From: an uncultured Burkholderiales bacterium
GTDB lineage: Bacteria; Pseudomonadota; Gammaproteobacteria; Burkholderiales; Burkholderiaceae_C
Assembly: GCA_903822825.1 (NCBI GenBank)
Contig: CAIJQQ010000060.1
Coordinates: 62,001-126,000, forward strand
Direction of reading: 5' to 3'
Length of the DNA: 64,000 nt
The translations under genes were made by a program, and so were the position numbers. The notes below the pieces were generated by a model. The model was not told the DNA's origin, made no database searches, and saw only the letters and a list, made by a program, of their open reading frames with translations. Below, one piece after another: positions 53,602 through 62,690 of this stretch; position 1 is the first letter of the stretch, and the number at the start of each line of letters is the position of its first letter.

Positions 53602-55443
53602 TCATGCCTTGAAAAAGTCAGGCAAACCTGTTGCCAACCAAGGGACAGTTGCAATGGCCAAAGTGCCGAGAAAAATGGCCAGCAACGCAGGCAAAACGGC
53701 TGTTGCCACTTCGCGCACTGGTTTGCCAAACATGGCCGACGAGAAGTAGATGTTCATGCCGGCGGGTGGACACAGGAAACCCATTTCCAGTGCCGCCAAG
53801 AACACAATGCCAAAATGCACCGGATCAATGCCGTAACTCATGGCCACGGGCAGCAGCAAAGGCACCAGCACCACAATGGCCGCATAAATTTCCATGAGCG
53901 CTCCGGCCAGCAACAAAAAGACCGTCAGGGCCAGCATGAACATGAACTTGTTGGGAATGGCCGTTTGCACAGCCTCAATGGCCGCATCCGGTATGCCCGC
54001 GTCGATCAGGTAATTGGTCAAAGCCAAGGCCATGCCCAAAATCAACAAGACACCGCCAATGATTTGGGTCGACTCGCTCAGGCATTTGCCCAACAAGCGC
54101 CAGCCCAACTCTCGGTGTGCCCAGGCCTGGGTCAAGATGGCATAAAGGGCAGTGACGGCAGCGCTTTCGGTCGGTGTGGCCAAGCCACTGACCAATGAAC
54201 CAATGGCCACCACGGGCGCCAAAATCTCCCATTTGGCCGCCCAAGCGGCGGTCCAAAACGGTGCTGATGGTGAGGCCGGCTGGACTGGATTGACCCCAAC
54301 GTTGCTCGCAGGTGCACGGCGCAAATAGCCGCCAAAGACCAATAAAAACACCACCATGACCAGTGCAGGCACCAGCCCCGCCAAAAACATGGTGTTGATG
54401 GGCACGCGAGCAATGATGGCGTACATGATGAGCGGCACGGATGGTGCCAGCAACACCCCCAGCGCACTGGCACTTGTGACCAAGCTGACGCCGCGTCCCT
54501 CGGGGTAGCCGGCGTTTCGCAGCAAAGGCAACAACAAGCCGCCCAGAGCCAAGATGGTCACACCGCTCCCCCCCGTGAAGGCCGTGAAACACGAACACAG
54601 CAATGCTGCTGCGACAACCGTGCCCGTGGTGCCTTGCCCCATGAGGGCCACAAACAACTGGCCCAAGCGTTGGGCCGCACCCGTGCGCGCAAACACCAAG
54701 CCCGCCAAGGTGAACAAGGGCAATGCGGGCAAGGAAGGGTTGACGGTGATTTGGTAATGCGACAAAGCCACCGAGGCCAAAGGCATGCCGTCTTGCCAAA
54801 ACAAGGCCAAAGCCAAGCCGCCTAAAACCACAAAAATAGGCGCGCCTGCCAGCAGGGCCAACACCAACAAGAACACACTGGGCCACACTGGCACGGCTAC
54901 GCTGTCAAACTGCGCGGCCAAGCCCGCACCGATCGAAGGCAGCAGCACGCCCAACAAAACCCTCAGCGAGACCCCACGGGCACAGCGCGCACCCAACTTG
55001 AAACCCAGCAGGGCAAAGCCCACAGGCATGCTCGCCTGCACCCACCAAGTCGGTACGCCGTAGGCCAACATCTGTGCCACCTCGCGCTCGCTGGCCACCA
55101 AACGCCAGCTGCTCATGAACAACATGCCGCAGACCAATGCCGCCAGGCTGTTGCCTATGGCGCGGGTCCAGGGTTTGGGGCCGCCTTTGTCGTTCAAACC
55201 ACCCCCGCCCAGGGTCGTCAAGTGGCCATGCCGCTCGGCCGCCAAAGCACCCCACATGGTCAACACCAGCCCCAAGTGCTGCACCAGCACCGGGGCATTT
55301 TCAATACCACTGCCCATCCAGGGCCGCATCAAAATTTCCAGCACCGGAATCAACACCATCAGCAGCAAAGCCGCCGAGGAGAGGCTTTCATCCAGCGCAG
55401 CCCACCCCTTTGGGCTCTGCAGAGCCTTCAATAGGCGCTTCAC
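53602..55443 (-). CDS. TRAP transporter fused permease (DctQ-DctM)
   Basis: A 613-residue membrane protein. Residues 1 to about 180 form the small four-helix DctQ-type domain (ILMRPWMGSGIENAPVLVQH); residues about 190-613 are the DctM large permease with LPLFTLAGLVFARTGAAQRL, FTAFTGGSGVTILALGGLLL, GVLLAPSVPLIMYAIIARVP and PPAGMNIYFSSAMFGKPVRE. The Q-M fusion is a known variant. It overlaps dctP by 4 bases. TRAP systems use Na+ gradients for import; the ligand is unknown. Confidence 0.9.
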   Translation of the reverse strand: MKRLLKALQSPKGWAALDESLSSAALLLMVLIPVLEILMRPWMGSGIENAPVLVQHLGLVLTMWGALAAERHGHLTTLGGGGLNDKGGPKPWTRAIGNSLAALVCGMLFMSSWRLVASEREVAQMLAYGVPTWWVQASMPVGFALLGFKLGARCARGVSLRVLLGVLLPSIGAGLAAQFDSVAVPVWPSVFLLVLALLAGAPIFVVLGGLALALFWQDGMPLASVALSHYQITVNPSLPALPLFTLAGLVFARTGAAQRLGQLFVALMGQGTTGTVVAAALLCSCFTAFTGGSGVTILALGGLLLPLLRNAGYPEGRGVSLVTSASALGVLLAPSVPLIMYAIIARVPINTMFLAGLVPALVMVVFLLVFGGYLRRAPASNVGVNPVQPASPSAPFWTAAWAAKWEILAPVVAIGSLVSGLATPTESAAVTALYAILTQAWAHRELGWRLLGKCLSESTQIIGGVLLILGMALALTNYLIDAGIPDAAIEAVQTAIPNKFMFMLALTVFLLLAGALMEIYAAIVVLVPLLLPVAMSYGIDPVHFGIVFLAALEMGFLCPPAGMNIYFSSAMFGKPVREVATAVLPALLAIFLGTLAIATVPWLATGLPDFFKA

Positions 55444-56486
55444 TTGGATTTGCCAGCCCGATAGGTTTTGATGTGGGCCATGACCTCGTCAAAGGTTTCG
55501 GCCGGCACCATCGTGCCGCGAATGCGCGGGTAGAGCTTGTCGGCCAAATCGTTCCATTCTTTCATTTGCTCGGCATTGGTTTTGTGAACGGTGAGCCCGC
55601 GTTTTTTCATCGCCTCGACCGCCTCTTCCACCTCTTGACGGGCCTTGGTGCGGATCTGCGCACCGGCATTGTCACTGGCAGCCCGAACCGCTTGCTGAAC
55701 GTCTGGCGACATGTCCTCCCAGGCTTTGCGGGTCACCACCAAAGCGCCCACAATCGGTGCCCAATTGATCTCCAGCATGTGCGGCGCAGTGTTGTAGATC
55801 TGGGTGGCCAAGGCGAAGTAGGGTGTGGACGGGACCACATTGATCATGCCGGTCTGAATCGCCGGCAAGATGTCGGTGGTCTCCAGAGGCACCGGGGTAT
55901 AGCCCAGGCTTTTCATGATGGCTTGCTGGTCCGGCTCGGAACCCCATGCAAAGAACTTCATGCGTTTGTAGTCATCGGGCCTGACCGCAGCCTCTTTTGA
56001 AAAAAACCGGACCCAACCCGCATCTCCCCAGGCCAACACCACAAAGCCTTTGTCCAGGAACTTTTTTTCCATGGCTGGGCGCATTTTTTCGCGCACGTAG
56101 TCGACCTCTTCCCAATTGCGAAACAACAAGGGCATGGACTGCAAGGCTGCGATCGAAGGCTCAATTTCACGCAGACCCACCACGGACAACAACGCCCCTT
56201 GCAACTGCCCAATGCGCATGCGGCGAGCCATCTCGGCCTCGCCGCCTTGACTCCCATCGGGGTAGACCAGGTATTTGGCGCCCGCACCTTGCGCAGTGCG
56301 CCAGCTCTCCGCGATGTCCAGCAACTGGCGGTGGTACAGCGAATTTTTGGGCACCAAGGAGCCAATGCGCAATGACTTTTCGGCCGCCTGGGTCCAAGAA
56401 GCGCTCAGCACCATGCAGCCCAGCAAAGCGGCGCTTGCACATTTTTTCCACACAGGCATTTGCATCCAACGCATCGTTGCATCCAT
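55440..56486 (-). CDS. TRAP transporter periplasmic solute receptor (DctP family)
   Basis: A 348-residue receptor with signal peptide to about residue 35 (ending SWTQAAEKS). Family blocks are LRIGSLVPKNSLYHRQLLDI, the conserved-Arg region GGEAEMARRMRIGQLQGALL, MPLLFRNWEEVDYVREKM, and IQTGMINVVPSTPYFALATQ. It resembles the TatT-associated subgroup of DctP receptors. Its ATG at 56486 follows the TatT stop directly. The conserved arginine predicts a carboxylate or other anion as ligand, which could include an organophosphonate. Confidence 0.88.
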   Translation of the reverse strand: MDATMRWMQMPVWKKCASAALLGCMVLSASWTQAAEKSLRIGSLVPKNSLYHRQLLDIAESWRTAQGAGAKYLVYPDGSQGGEAEMARRMRIGQLQGALLSVVGLREIEPSIAALQSMPLLFRNWEEVDYVREKMRPAMEKKFLDKGFVVLAWGDAGWVRFFSKEAAVRPDDYKRMKFFAWGSEPDQQAIMKSLGYTPVPLETTDILPAIQTGMINVVPSTPYFALATQIYNTAPHMLEINWAPIVGALVVTRKAWEDMSPDVQQAVRAASDNAGAQIRTKARQEVEEAVEAMKKRGLTVHKTNAEQMKEWNDLADKLYPRIRGTMVPAETFDEVMAHIKTYRAGKSK

Positions 56487-57386
56487 TCAAAAAAGATCGT
56501 CCACAGTGTCCAGGAGCCACTGCGCACGCTGGCGCATGATCTGACTGGACAAGTCGGTGCGCTTGGCGCTCACAGCCAAGGCTTGTTGCAGGAGCGCTTC
56601 GAAGGCGGGTCGATCGCCCGCGGCTTGGGCAATCGACTCTGCTTTGGCCACATAAGGGCCCGGGTTTTGTCCGCCACCGGCCGCAATGGCTTCATCGAAA
56701 TAAGCTGCCGCCTTGGCCATGGTGCCGCCTGGCCGTGATGCCTCAAACTGGCCCATGAGGCTGGCCGCTGCACCTTGGCCGAAGTTTGGCGAGGTACGCC
56801 AAACTCCTTCAGCCAGCCGGACCGCCAAAGGCAAGTCGGCCACGGCGTCCGGGTCGTCTTTGGACAAGGCGATGTATGCACCCCAAGACGCCGCTGCCCA
56901 ATAAGCCACGCCCACTTGATCGGGCTTGAGGAGTAAAAGCTCTGTGGCAGAAGGCTTGGCCAAAGTCGCCATCAAGCCAGGGTTCGATTTCGCCAACGCG
57001 GCCATGGCATGCCGATGGGCACGCAGGTACAGGCGCCGGGCGCGTTCGTTGAGCAGGTGCGCGGCCTTGGCATCGGTGTTCATCATGCGTTCGGCATCCG
57101 AGGCCACAAATGCATACGCGTATTGCGTGAACCCGGAGGCCACGGACTCGGCCAATGCCAAATGCCCTGGCGACTGACGCAACAACGACTCGGACAGCTT
57201 CAGGTAAAAGGCACTGGCCTCACGGGCCAGACCGATGTCTTCTTCTTCAGCTTGGCTCTGCGCCGTCAAAGCTTCTGCCGCACCATTGACCAGCAACTGG
57301 CGCGGCACGCACGCACTCAATGCAAAGACCAGGAGAACGGCAAGCATCGTCAAACTTGGGCGCAAAGAGTTCCTGAGCATGGCCAT
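56487..57386 (-). CDS. TatT-family TRAP-associated lipoprotein
   Basis: A 299-residue lipoprotein: N-terminal hydrophobic stretch and lipobox LSAC (Cys26), then helical TPR-like repeats with SAFYLKLSESLLRQSPGHLA, NERARRLYLRAHRHAMAAL, GVAYWAAASWGAYIALSKDD and a C-terminal ALLQQALAVSAKRTDL. This is the TatT component of TPAT transporters, in which a trimeric lipoprotein binds DctP and is thought to help carry hydrophobic ligands. It opens the three-gene TRAP block, 76 bases after phnM. Confidence 0.82.
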   Translation of the reverse strand: MAMLRNSLRPSLTMLAVLLVFALSACVPRQLLVNGAAEALTAQSQAEEEDIGLAREASAFYLKLSESLLRQSPGHLALAESVASGFTQYAYAFVASDAERMMNTDAKAAHLLNERARRLYLRAHRHAMAALAKSNPGLMATLAKPSATELLLLKPDQVGVAYWAAASWGAYIALSKDDPDAVADLPLAVRLAEGVWRTSPNFGQGAAASLMGQFEASRPGGTMAKAAAYFDEAIAAGGGQNPGPYVAKAESIAQAAGDRPAFEALLQQALAVSAKRTDLSSQIMRQRAQWLLDTVDDLF

Positions 57387-57462
57387 TCAAGGAAATTGCC
57401 AGTTTATGAAGCTTGCGTTAAAAAGCCGTGACAAGTTTTGACGCTTCAAACACGCACGCCTT

Positions 57463-58632
57463 TCAAAGCACCCGCACACCCTCTCGCCACACTGCACGCA
57501 CCACTGCATGGCGTTGGCCTTGGGCCATCTCCACGACGCGCACCTGGATCAAGTCGGCTCGCAAACCTGGGGCGATCTGGCCCCGGTCTTTCAGACCCGT
57601 GGCTTGAGCCGGGTTGTGCGTGACGGTGGCCACGGCTTGGGGCAAGCTCAAGATGCCGTCGTCCACCAACCGGAGCACTGCGCTCAGCATGCTGCCGGGC
57701 ACGTAGTCGGACGACAAAATGTCCAGCAGGCCATGGCGAGCCAACTCGGACGCCGCCACGTTGCCCGAATGCGAGCCGCCCCGCACCACGTTGGGGCCGC
57801 CCATCACATTGAGCAGGCCGTGCGCATGCGCTGTGCGTGCGGCCAACAAGGTGGTCGGAAACTCCGACATGCTGGCGCCTTCAGCATGGGCTTGTTCCAC
57901 ATGGGCCATGGTGGTGTCGTCGTGGCTGGCCATGGCAATACCGTGGCTGCGACAGTAGTCCACAAAATAAGCCCGGTGGGGTTGGGCATAGCGTTCTTGC
58001 AACTCGGTCGACAAGCGCACTTGGCGTTCAAATTTTTCATTCGACCAGCCTTTTTTGCCGGTGTAGTACACCCGTGCCACGTCGATGTTTTCCCACTGGC
58101 GCTGGCCCGGTGTGTGGTCCATCAACGAGATCAGCGACAAGCGCTGATGCCCGTGAAAGGGCTTGAACAACTCAATGGTGTTGGGTGCCGGCAGTTCGCA
58201 GCGCACATGCAAGTGGTGGTCGGCCCGCAACAGGTTTTGCCGAGTGCACTGCTCAATCGTCGTGACCACCTTGTCCCACGTGCTGCCGCGCAAGCTTTCG
58301 GGGTCGGCGTCGCCTACGCCCAACGCGTCAAACACGGTGGTGATGCCCGCTGCCGCCACTTCGGCGTCGTGGGCGATCAAAGCGGGCACCTCGGCCCATT
58401 GCACTTTGGGCCGGGGCATCAGGTGGCGCTCGAAGTTGTCGGTGTGCATCTCAACAAAACCGGGCATGAGGTAGTCACCTTCCATGTCCCAGCCTTGCGC
58501 ACCTGAAGCCGTTCCCTGGTCTACCGAATGGATTCGGCCATCGTGAACAGCCACACTTCCTTGCACCACCTGCGTGGGCAATACCAGGCGGGCATTTTTG
58601 AAGACGGTAGAATCTGACGTGTCGTTGCTCAT
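57463..58632 (-). CDS. phnM: Alpha-D-ribose 1-methylphosphonate 5-triphosphate diphosphatase
   Basis: A 389-residue amidohydrolase-fold enzyme: LPTQVVQGSVAVHDGRIHSV, DYLMPGFVEMHTDNFERHLM (metal-binding His and Asp), GITTVFDALGVGDADPESLR, SLMDHTPGQRQWENIDVARV, MASHDDTTMAHVEQAHAEGA and MGGPNVVRGGSHSGNVAASE. It removes pyrophosphate from the triphosphate made by PhnGHIL before C-P cleavage. It overlaps phnL by 4 bases. Confidence 0.93.
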   Translation of the reverse strand: MSNDTSDSTVFKNARLVLPTQVVQGSVAVHDGRIHSVDQGTASGAQGWDMEGDYLMPGFVEMHTDNFERHLMPRPKVQWAEVPALIAHDAEVAAAGITTVFDALGVGDADPESLRGSTWDKVVTTIEQCTRQNLLRADHHLHVRCELPAPNTIELFKPFHGHQRLSLISLMDHTPGQRQWENIDVARVYYTGKKGWSNEKFERQVRLSTELQERYAQPHRAYFVDYCRSHGIAMASHDDTTMAHVEQAHAEGASMSEFPTTLLAARTAHAHGLLNVMGGPNVVRGGSHSGNVAASELARHGLLDILSSDYVPGSMLSAVLRLVDDGILSLPQAVATVTHNPAQATGLKDRGQIAPGLRADLIQVRVVEMAQGQRHAVVRAVWREGVRVL

Positions 58633-59333
58633 GCTGCACTCCTGAACTGGGTCACGTCGACACGGCGAGTGGCCACGGCGGAACCGACATGTGCGTCGTG
58701 GAAGATGCCCACCAGTGCGGCACCCCGACCGACCGCTTCACGGATCAAGTCCACCACGGTCTGCGTGTTGACCGCATCCAGCGAAGCGGTGGGTTCGTCC
58801 AAAAGCAAGACAGGGCGAGGTTTGATCATGTTGCGAGCGATGTTGATGCGTTGTTGTTCACCACCCGAAAAGGTGGCGGGCGGCAGGTGCCACAAGCGCT
58901 CGGGAATGCGCAAGCGGGTCAGCCAAACTCGCGCTTGGGCACGAGCGGCCTCAATGGCTTCAGTTTGGTCGGCGGCATCTTCGATCAAGGGCTCGGCCAC
59001 CACGTCGAGTGCAGACACGCGGGGAATCACGCGCAAAAACTGGCTGACATAACCCACCGTGTCTTGGCGCATGCGCACCAACTCGCGGGGCGAAGCTTGT
59101 GTCAGGTCCAGCACGCGGCCGTTGGCTTGGCGCACTTCAATTTGGCCGCTGGTGGCGCGGTAGTTGGCATAAATAAGTTTGAGCAAGGTGCTTTTGCCCA
59201 TGCCCGAGGGGCCATCGAGCACCACGCATTCACCCGGGCCCACCGACAAGTCCACTTGGCTGAGCACTTGCAGTTCTGCGCCATTTTGGTGGTGCAGCGT
59301 GAAGCGCTTGGACACCTGTTTCATTTGCAGCAT
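58629..59333 (-). CDS. phnL: C-P lyase complex ATPase-like subunit PhnL
   Basis: A 234-residue ABC-type protein with Walker A LDGPSGMGKSTLLKLIYANY, the PhnL-specific VGYVSQFLRVIPRVSALDVV, signature FSGGEQQRINIARNMI and Walker B LLLDEPTASLDAVN. With PhnGHI it transfers the ribose triphosphate from ATP to the phosphonate. It lies 18 bases after phnK. Confidence 0.93.
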   Translation of the reverse strand: MLQMKQVSKRFTLHHQNGAELQVLSQVDLSVGPGECVVLDGPSGMGKSTLLKLIYANYRATSGQIEVRQANGRVLDLTQASPRELVRMRQDTVGYVSQFLRVIPRVSALDVVAEPLIEDAADQTEAIEAARAQARVWLTRLRIPERLWHLPPATFSGGEQQRINIARNMIKPRPVLLLDEPTASLDAVNTQTVVDLIREAVGRGAALVGIFHDAHVGSAVATRRVDVTQFRSAA

Positions 59334-59351
59334 GGGAAAGCTCTCTGAGGT

Positions 59352-60140
59352 TCAAGGTTGCAAAACAGAAGACACCAGCAACTGGGTGTAAGGGTGTTGC
59401 GGGTCGTCCAGCAACTGGTCAGTCAGGCCGGCCTCGACCACTTGACCGCCTTGCATGACCATCATGCGGTGGGCCAGCAAACGCGCCACAGCCAAGTCGT
59501 GCGTGACGATGACCACGGCCAATTGCATTTGGCGGGTGAGCTGCCGCAGCAAATCCAGCAAACGCGCTTGCACTGACACGTCCAAGCCGGATGTGGGTTC
59601 GTCCATGAACACCAAACGCGGGCGGGTGACCAGATTCCGGGCAATTTGCAAGCGCTGGCGCATGCCGCCCGAGAAGGTGCGTGGCACATCGTCGATGCGG
59701 GCCGCGTCGATCTCGACCCGCTGCAACCACTCTTGCGCGGTGTGGCGCAGCTGGCCGTAATGCCGCTGGCCCAAACCCATCAGGCGCTCGCCCACGTTGG
59801 CCCCGGCCGACACGTCCATGCGCAAGCCATCTGCCGCGTTTTGGTGCACAAAGCCCCAGTCGGTGCGGGCCAGCAAGCGCTGCTGCGCTTCGCTCATGCG
59901 GTAGATGTCTTGCAGCTGACCATCGCGGCTCAAAAACTCGACCTGCCCGGCATCGGGGCGGCTGCGTGCGGCAATCGCATTGAGCAAGGTGGTTTTGCCC
60001 GAGCCGGATTCGCCGACCACGGCCATGACCTCGCCTGGCCACAGGTCGAAGCTGGCATTGTGCAAAGCCACGCGTTCGCCATAACTTTTGCCCACGCCGC
60101 GCACGCGAAGCAAAGGCAGCGTGTTATCGAGGGTGTCCAT
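59352..60140 (-). CDS. phnK: C-P lyase complex ATPase-like subunit PhnK
   Basis: A 262-residue ABC-type subunit: GVGKSYGERVALHNASFDLW, Walker A VVGESGSGKTTLLNAIAA, WGFVHQNAADGLRMDVSAGA, signature FSGGMRQRLQIARNLV and Walker B LVFMDEPTSGLD. PhnK binds the PhnGHIJ core and is needed for the lyase reaction in vivo. It is separated from phnJ by the acetyltransferase gene. Confidence 0.93.
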   Translation of the reverse strand: MDTLDNTLPLLRVRGVGKSYGERVALHNASFDLWPGEVMAVVGESGSGKTTLLNAIAARSRPDAGQVEFLSRDGQLQDIYRMSEAQQRLLARTDWGFVHQNAADGLRMDVSAGANVGERLMGLGQRHYGQLRHTAQEWLQRVEIDAARIDDVPRTFSGGMRQRLQIARNLVTRPRLVFMDEPTSGLDVSVQARLLDLLRQLTRQMQLAVVIVTHDLAVARLLAHRMMVMQGGQVVEAGLTDQLLDDPQHPYTQLLVSSVLQP

Positions 60141-60141
60141 C

Positions 60142-60618
60142 TCAAATCCCGATCACAAAACTGAAGCCGTGACGCTGAAAACCCAGCGACTCGTAAAAGG
60201 CATGGGCGCGTTCGCGCTTTTGGTTGGACGACAGCACCAGCTTGTAGCAACCGGCCACCCGGGCTTGCTCTTGCGCGTGCTGCATCATGTGTTGGCCAAT
60301 GCCCTGGCCTTGCAGGTGGCTGCTGACCACCACGTCTTCGACGATGGCCGAGGGCGTGCCTTGGTGCGCCAGGTTGTGCATGACGAGCAAAGCGTAGGTG
60401 CCGACCACTTCGCCACCACTCTCGGCGACCGATGAAGCATCTGGTGCAGCCTCACACGCCACCCACAAACGGTAGCTGGGGTATTGGCGAAACTGGGCCA
60501 GCAAGGACTTGGCCTCGTCGAGTGTCAAAACCTTGCCGTTGTCCATGGCCGGCTGGGCGTACAAGGCCAGCACAGCAGGCAAGTCGTCCTCGGTGGCTTC
60601 GCGGATCAGCAGGTTCAT
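60142..60618 (-). CDS. GNAT-family acetyltransferase (PhnO-like role)
   Basis: A 158-residue GNAT protein: LIREATEDDLPAVLALYAQP, then SGGEVVGTYALLVMHNL, the acetyl-CoA loop VVSSHLQGQGIGQHMMQHA (QGQGIG) and the C-terminal HAFYESLGFQRHGFSFVI. It overlaps phnJ by 4 bases. PhnO acetylates aminoalkylphosphonates so that the lyase pathway can handle them; the position here supports that role, but the sequence is generic GNAT, so orthology to PhnO is inferred. Confidence 0.85.
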   Translation of the reverse strand: MNLLIREATEDDLPAVLALYAQPAMDNGKVLTLDEAKSLLAQFRQYPSYRLWVACEAAPDASSVAESGGEVVGTYALLVMHNLAHQGTPSAIVEDVVVSSHLQGQGIGQHMMQHAQEQARVAGCYKLVLSSNQKRERAHAFYESLGFQRHGFSFVIGI

Positions 60619-61547
60619 GACGCCATCACCCCCGGCGCAGCCAGTCCCAAGCTTCGCGCTTCGTCCTGGCGGGTTTGGCAATAGTCGGAATCAGAGCACA
60701 CATGCATGCGTGCGCCCGCGTTGTCAATGATGACTTCGTCCAAGAACGAATCGGTGGCGCCGCAATGCGCACAAGCGGCGTTCCACTTTTGCACCTCGAA
60801 CGGGTGGTCGTCAAAGGCCAGGCTCTCAACGGGGGTATACGGCGGCACCGCGTAAATGCGTTTTTCTCGCCCTGCACCAAACAACTGCAGTGCCGGGTTC
60901 ATGTGCATCTTGGGGTTGTCGAACTTCGGAATCGGCGAGGGCGACATGATGTAACGCTGGTTCACCATGACCGGGTAGTCGTAGGTCGTGGCGATGTGGC
61001 CATAGCGGGCGATGTCTTCGTAGAGCTTCACATGCATCAAGCCGTATTCGGCCAAGCCGTGCAGAGTGCGGGTTTCGGTCTCGCGTGGCTCCAGGCGCTG
61101 CATGGGCTCGGGCACGGGCACTTGGTAGACGATGATCTGGCCCTCCAGCAAAGGTGTTTCTGGGATGCGGTGGCGCGTCTGGATCAGCGTGGCCTCGTGC
61201 GTGCGGGTCGTGGTGTCCACACCTGCTGTGCGCTCAAAAAAGCGGCGGATGTTGACCGCGTTGACGGTGTCGTCCGAGCCTTGGTCAATGACCTTGAGCA
61301 CATCTTGCGGGCCAATCACCGAGGCGGTGACCTGAATGCCGCCTGTGCCCCAACCATAAGGCAGTGGCATCTCCCGAGAACCAAAAGGCACTTGGTAACC
61401 CGGGATGGCCACGGCCTTCAAGATGGCGCGGCGGATCATGCGTTTGGTGCGCTCGTCCAGGTAGGCGAAGTTCACGTCGGGCGCGGTGCTCTGCGGCAAG
61501 TCTTCGCTCAGGTCAGCCACTGCTGGCCATTCGCTGGGGGCGTTCAT
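60615..61547 (-). CDS. phnJ: Alpha-D-ribose 1-methylphosphonate 5-phosphate C-P lyase
   Basis: A 310-residue radical SAM-type iron-sulfur enzyme. The atypical cluster motif CX2CX21CX5C is intact: Cys259, Cys262, Cys284 and Cys290 (CAHCGATDSF and CSDSDYC). Other blocks are PGYQVPFGSREMPLPYGWGT, TAGVDTTTRTHEATLIQTRH and YDYPVMVNQRYIMSPSPIPK. It breaks the carbon-phosphorus bond, releasing an alkane such as methane. It overlaps phnI by 4 bases. Confidence 0.96.
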   Translation of the reverse strand: MNAPSEWPAVADLSEDLPQSTAPDVNFAYLDERTKRMIRRAILKAVAIPGYQVPFGSREMPLPYGWGTGGIQVTASVIGPQDVLKVIDQGSDDTVNAVNIRRFFERTAGVDTTTRTHEATLIQTRHRIPETPLLEGQIIVYQVPVPEPMQRLEPRETETRTLHGLAEYGLMHVKLYEDIARYGHIATTYDYPVMVNQRYIMSPSPIPKFDNPKMHMNPALQLFGAGREKRIYAVPPYTPVESLAFDDHPFEVQKWNAACAHCGATDSFLDEVIIDNAGARMHVCSDSDYCQTRQDEARSLGLAAPGVMAS

Positions 61548-62689
61548 GGGGTCTCCTTCAGAAGGATGCCGGCTGGGGGGGCGATGGTCGGCGCCACTTC
61601 GGGCGCGTGGCGCTGGGCGCGCATCTTGCGCACCAGCTCCAGCTCGGACTGAAAATCCACGTAGTGCGGCAGCTTCAGATGCTGCACAAAACCCGAGGCC
61701 TCCAGGCTGTCGCTGTGCGAGAGCACGAATTCCTGCATTTGGGCGGGCGACTCAATGGCTTCGCCCAACTCTTGAGCACGCAAGGCACGGTCCACCAAGC
61801 TCATGGCCATGGCCTTGCGCTCGCTGTGGCCAAAGGCCAGGCCGTAGCCACGGGTGAATTGGGGGGGCTCGCTTTTGCTGCCGCCGAACTGGTTGACCAT
61901 CTCGCACTCGGTGATCTCGATGTCACCGATCGAGATGGCAAACCCCAGTTCTTCGGGTTCGATCTCGACCGCCACTTGGCCCAAGCGCACCTCGCCCACA
62001 AAAGGATGGGTGTGTGAATAACCACGCTGGGTGGAATAGGCCATGGCCAACAAAAAGCCTTCGTCGCCACGCGCCAGGTTTTGCAGGCGGGTGGCGCGAC
62101 CGGCCGGAAAACGCAGCGGCTCACGCGTCAAATCAGAGGGTGCGGGGTCGCCCGTCAGCGGCTCAAAGCGCTCGATCAAGCCTTCTTGGTTGAGCAAGTC
62201 CACCACGCGGGGCACGGCTTCGGGGACCTTGTCCACCAGCGGCGCGGCCACGGCATCGGATGTGCTGTCCAGCGTTTGCGCCTCGGCCAGCAAACTGAAG
62301 TCCAGCAGGCGCTGGGTGTAGTCGTAAGTGGGGCCCAACACCTGGCCGCCGGGCAAGTCTTTGAAAGTGGCCGAAATGCGGCGGTCCAACTGCATGTGGG
62401 TGGTGTCCAGCGGACAGGTGCTTCCCAAACGCGGCAAGGTGGCACGGTAGGCGCGCAGCAAAAAGATGGCCTCGACCAAGTCGCCACTGGCTTGTTTGAT
62501 GGCAAGGGAGGCCAATTCAGGGTCGTACACCGAGCCTTCTGTCATGACGCGGTCCACCGACAGCTTGAGCTGTTGGCAGATCTGGCGCACAGTGAGTTCG
62601 GGCTGGGCGCTGTCACCACGGCGCTGCACGGCCAGCAGCTTGTAGCTGTTGAGGATGGCGGTTTCTCCGCCTTTGACGGCAACGTACAT
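61544..62689 (-). CDS. phnI: C-P lyase core subunit PhnI
   Basis: A 381-residue protein starting MYVAVKGGETAILNSYKLLA, with LTVRQICQQLKLSVDRVMTE, YDPELASLAIKQASGDLVEA, AYSTQRGYSHTHPFVGEVRL and a C-terminal GFVQHLKLPHYVDFQSELEL. PhnI is a purine nucleosidase on its own and, with PhnGHL, forms the ribose-phosphonate intermediate. The frame extends upstream through phnH, but ATG 62689, one base after the phnH stop, is the family start. Confidence 0.94.
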   Translation of the reverse strand: MYVAVKGGETAILNSYKLLAVQRRGDSAQPELTVRQICQQLKLSVDRVMTEGSVYDPELASLAIKQASGDLVEAIFLLRAYRATLPRLGSTCPLDTTHMQLDRRISATFKDLPGGQVLGPTYDYTQRLLDFSLLAEAQTLDSTSDAVAAPLVDKVPEAVPRVVDLLNQEGLIERFEPLTGDPAPSDLTREPLRFPAGRATRLQNLARGDEGFLLAMAYSTQRGYSHTHPFVGEVRLGQVAVEIEPEELGFAISIGDIEITECEMVNQFGGSKSEPPQFTRGYGLAFGHSERKAMAMSLVDRALRAQELGEAIESPAQMQEFVLSHSDSLEASGFVQHLKLPHYVDFQSELELVRKMRAQRHAPEVAPTIAPPAGILLKETP

Positions 62690-62690
62690 G

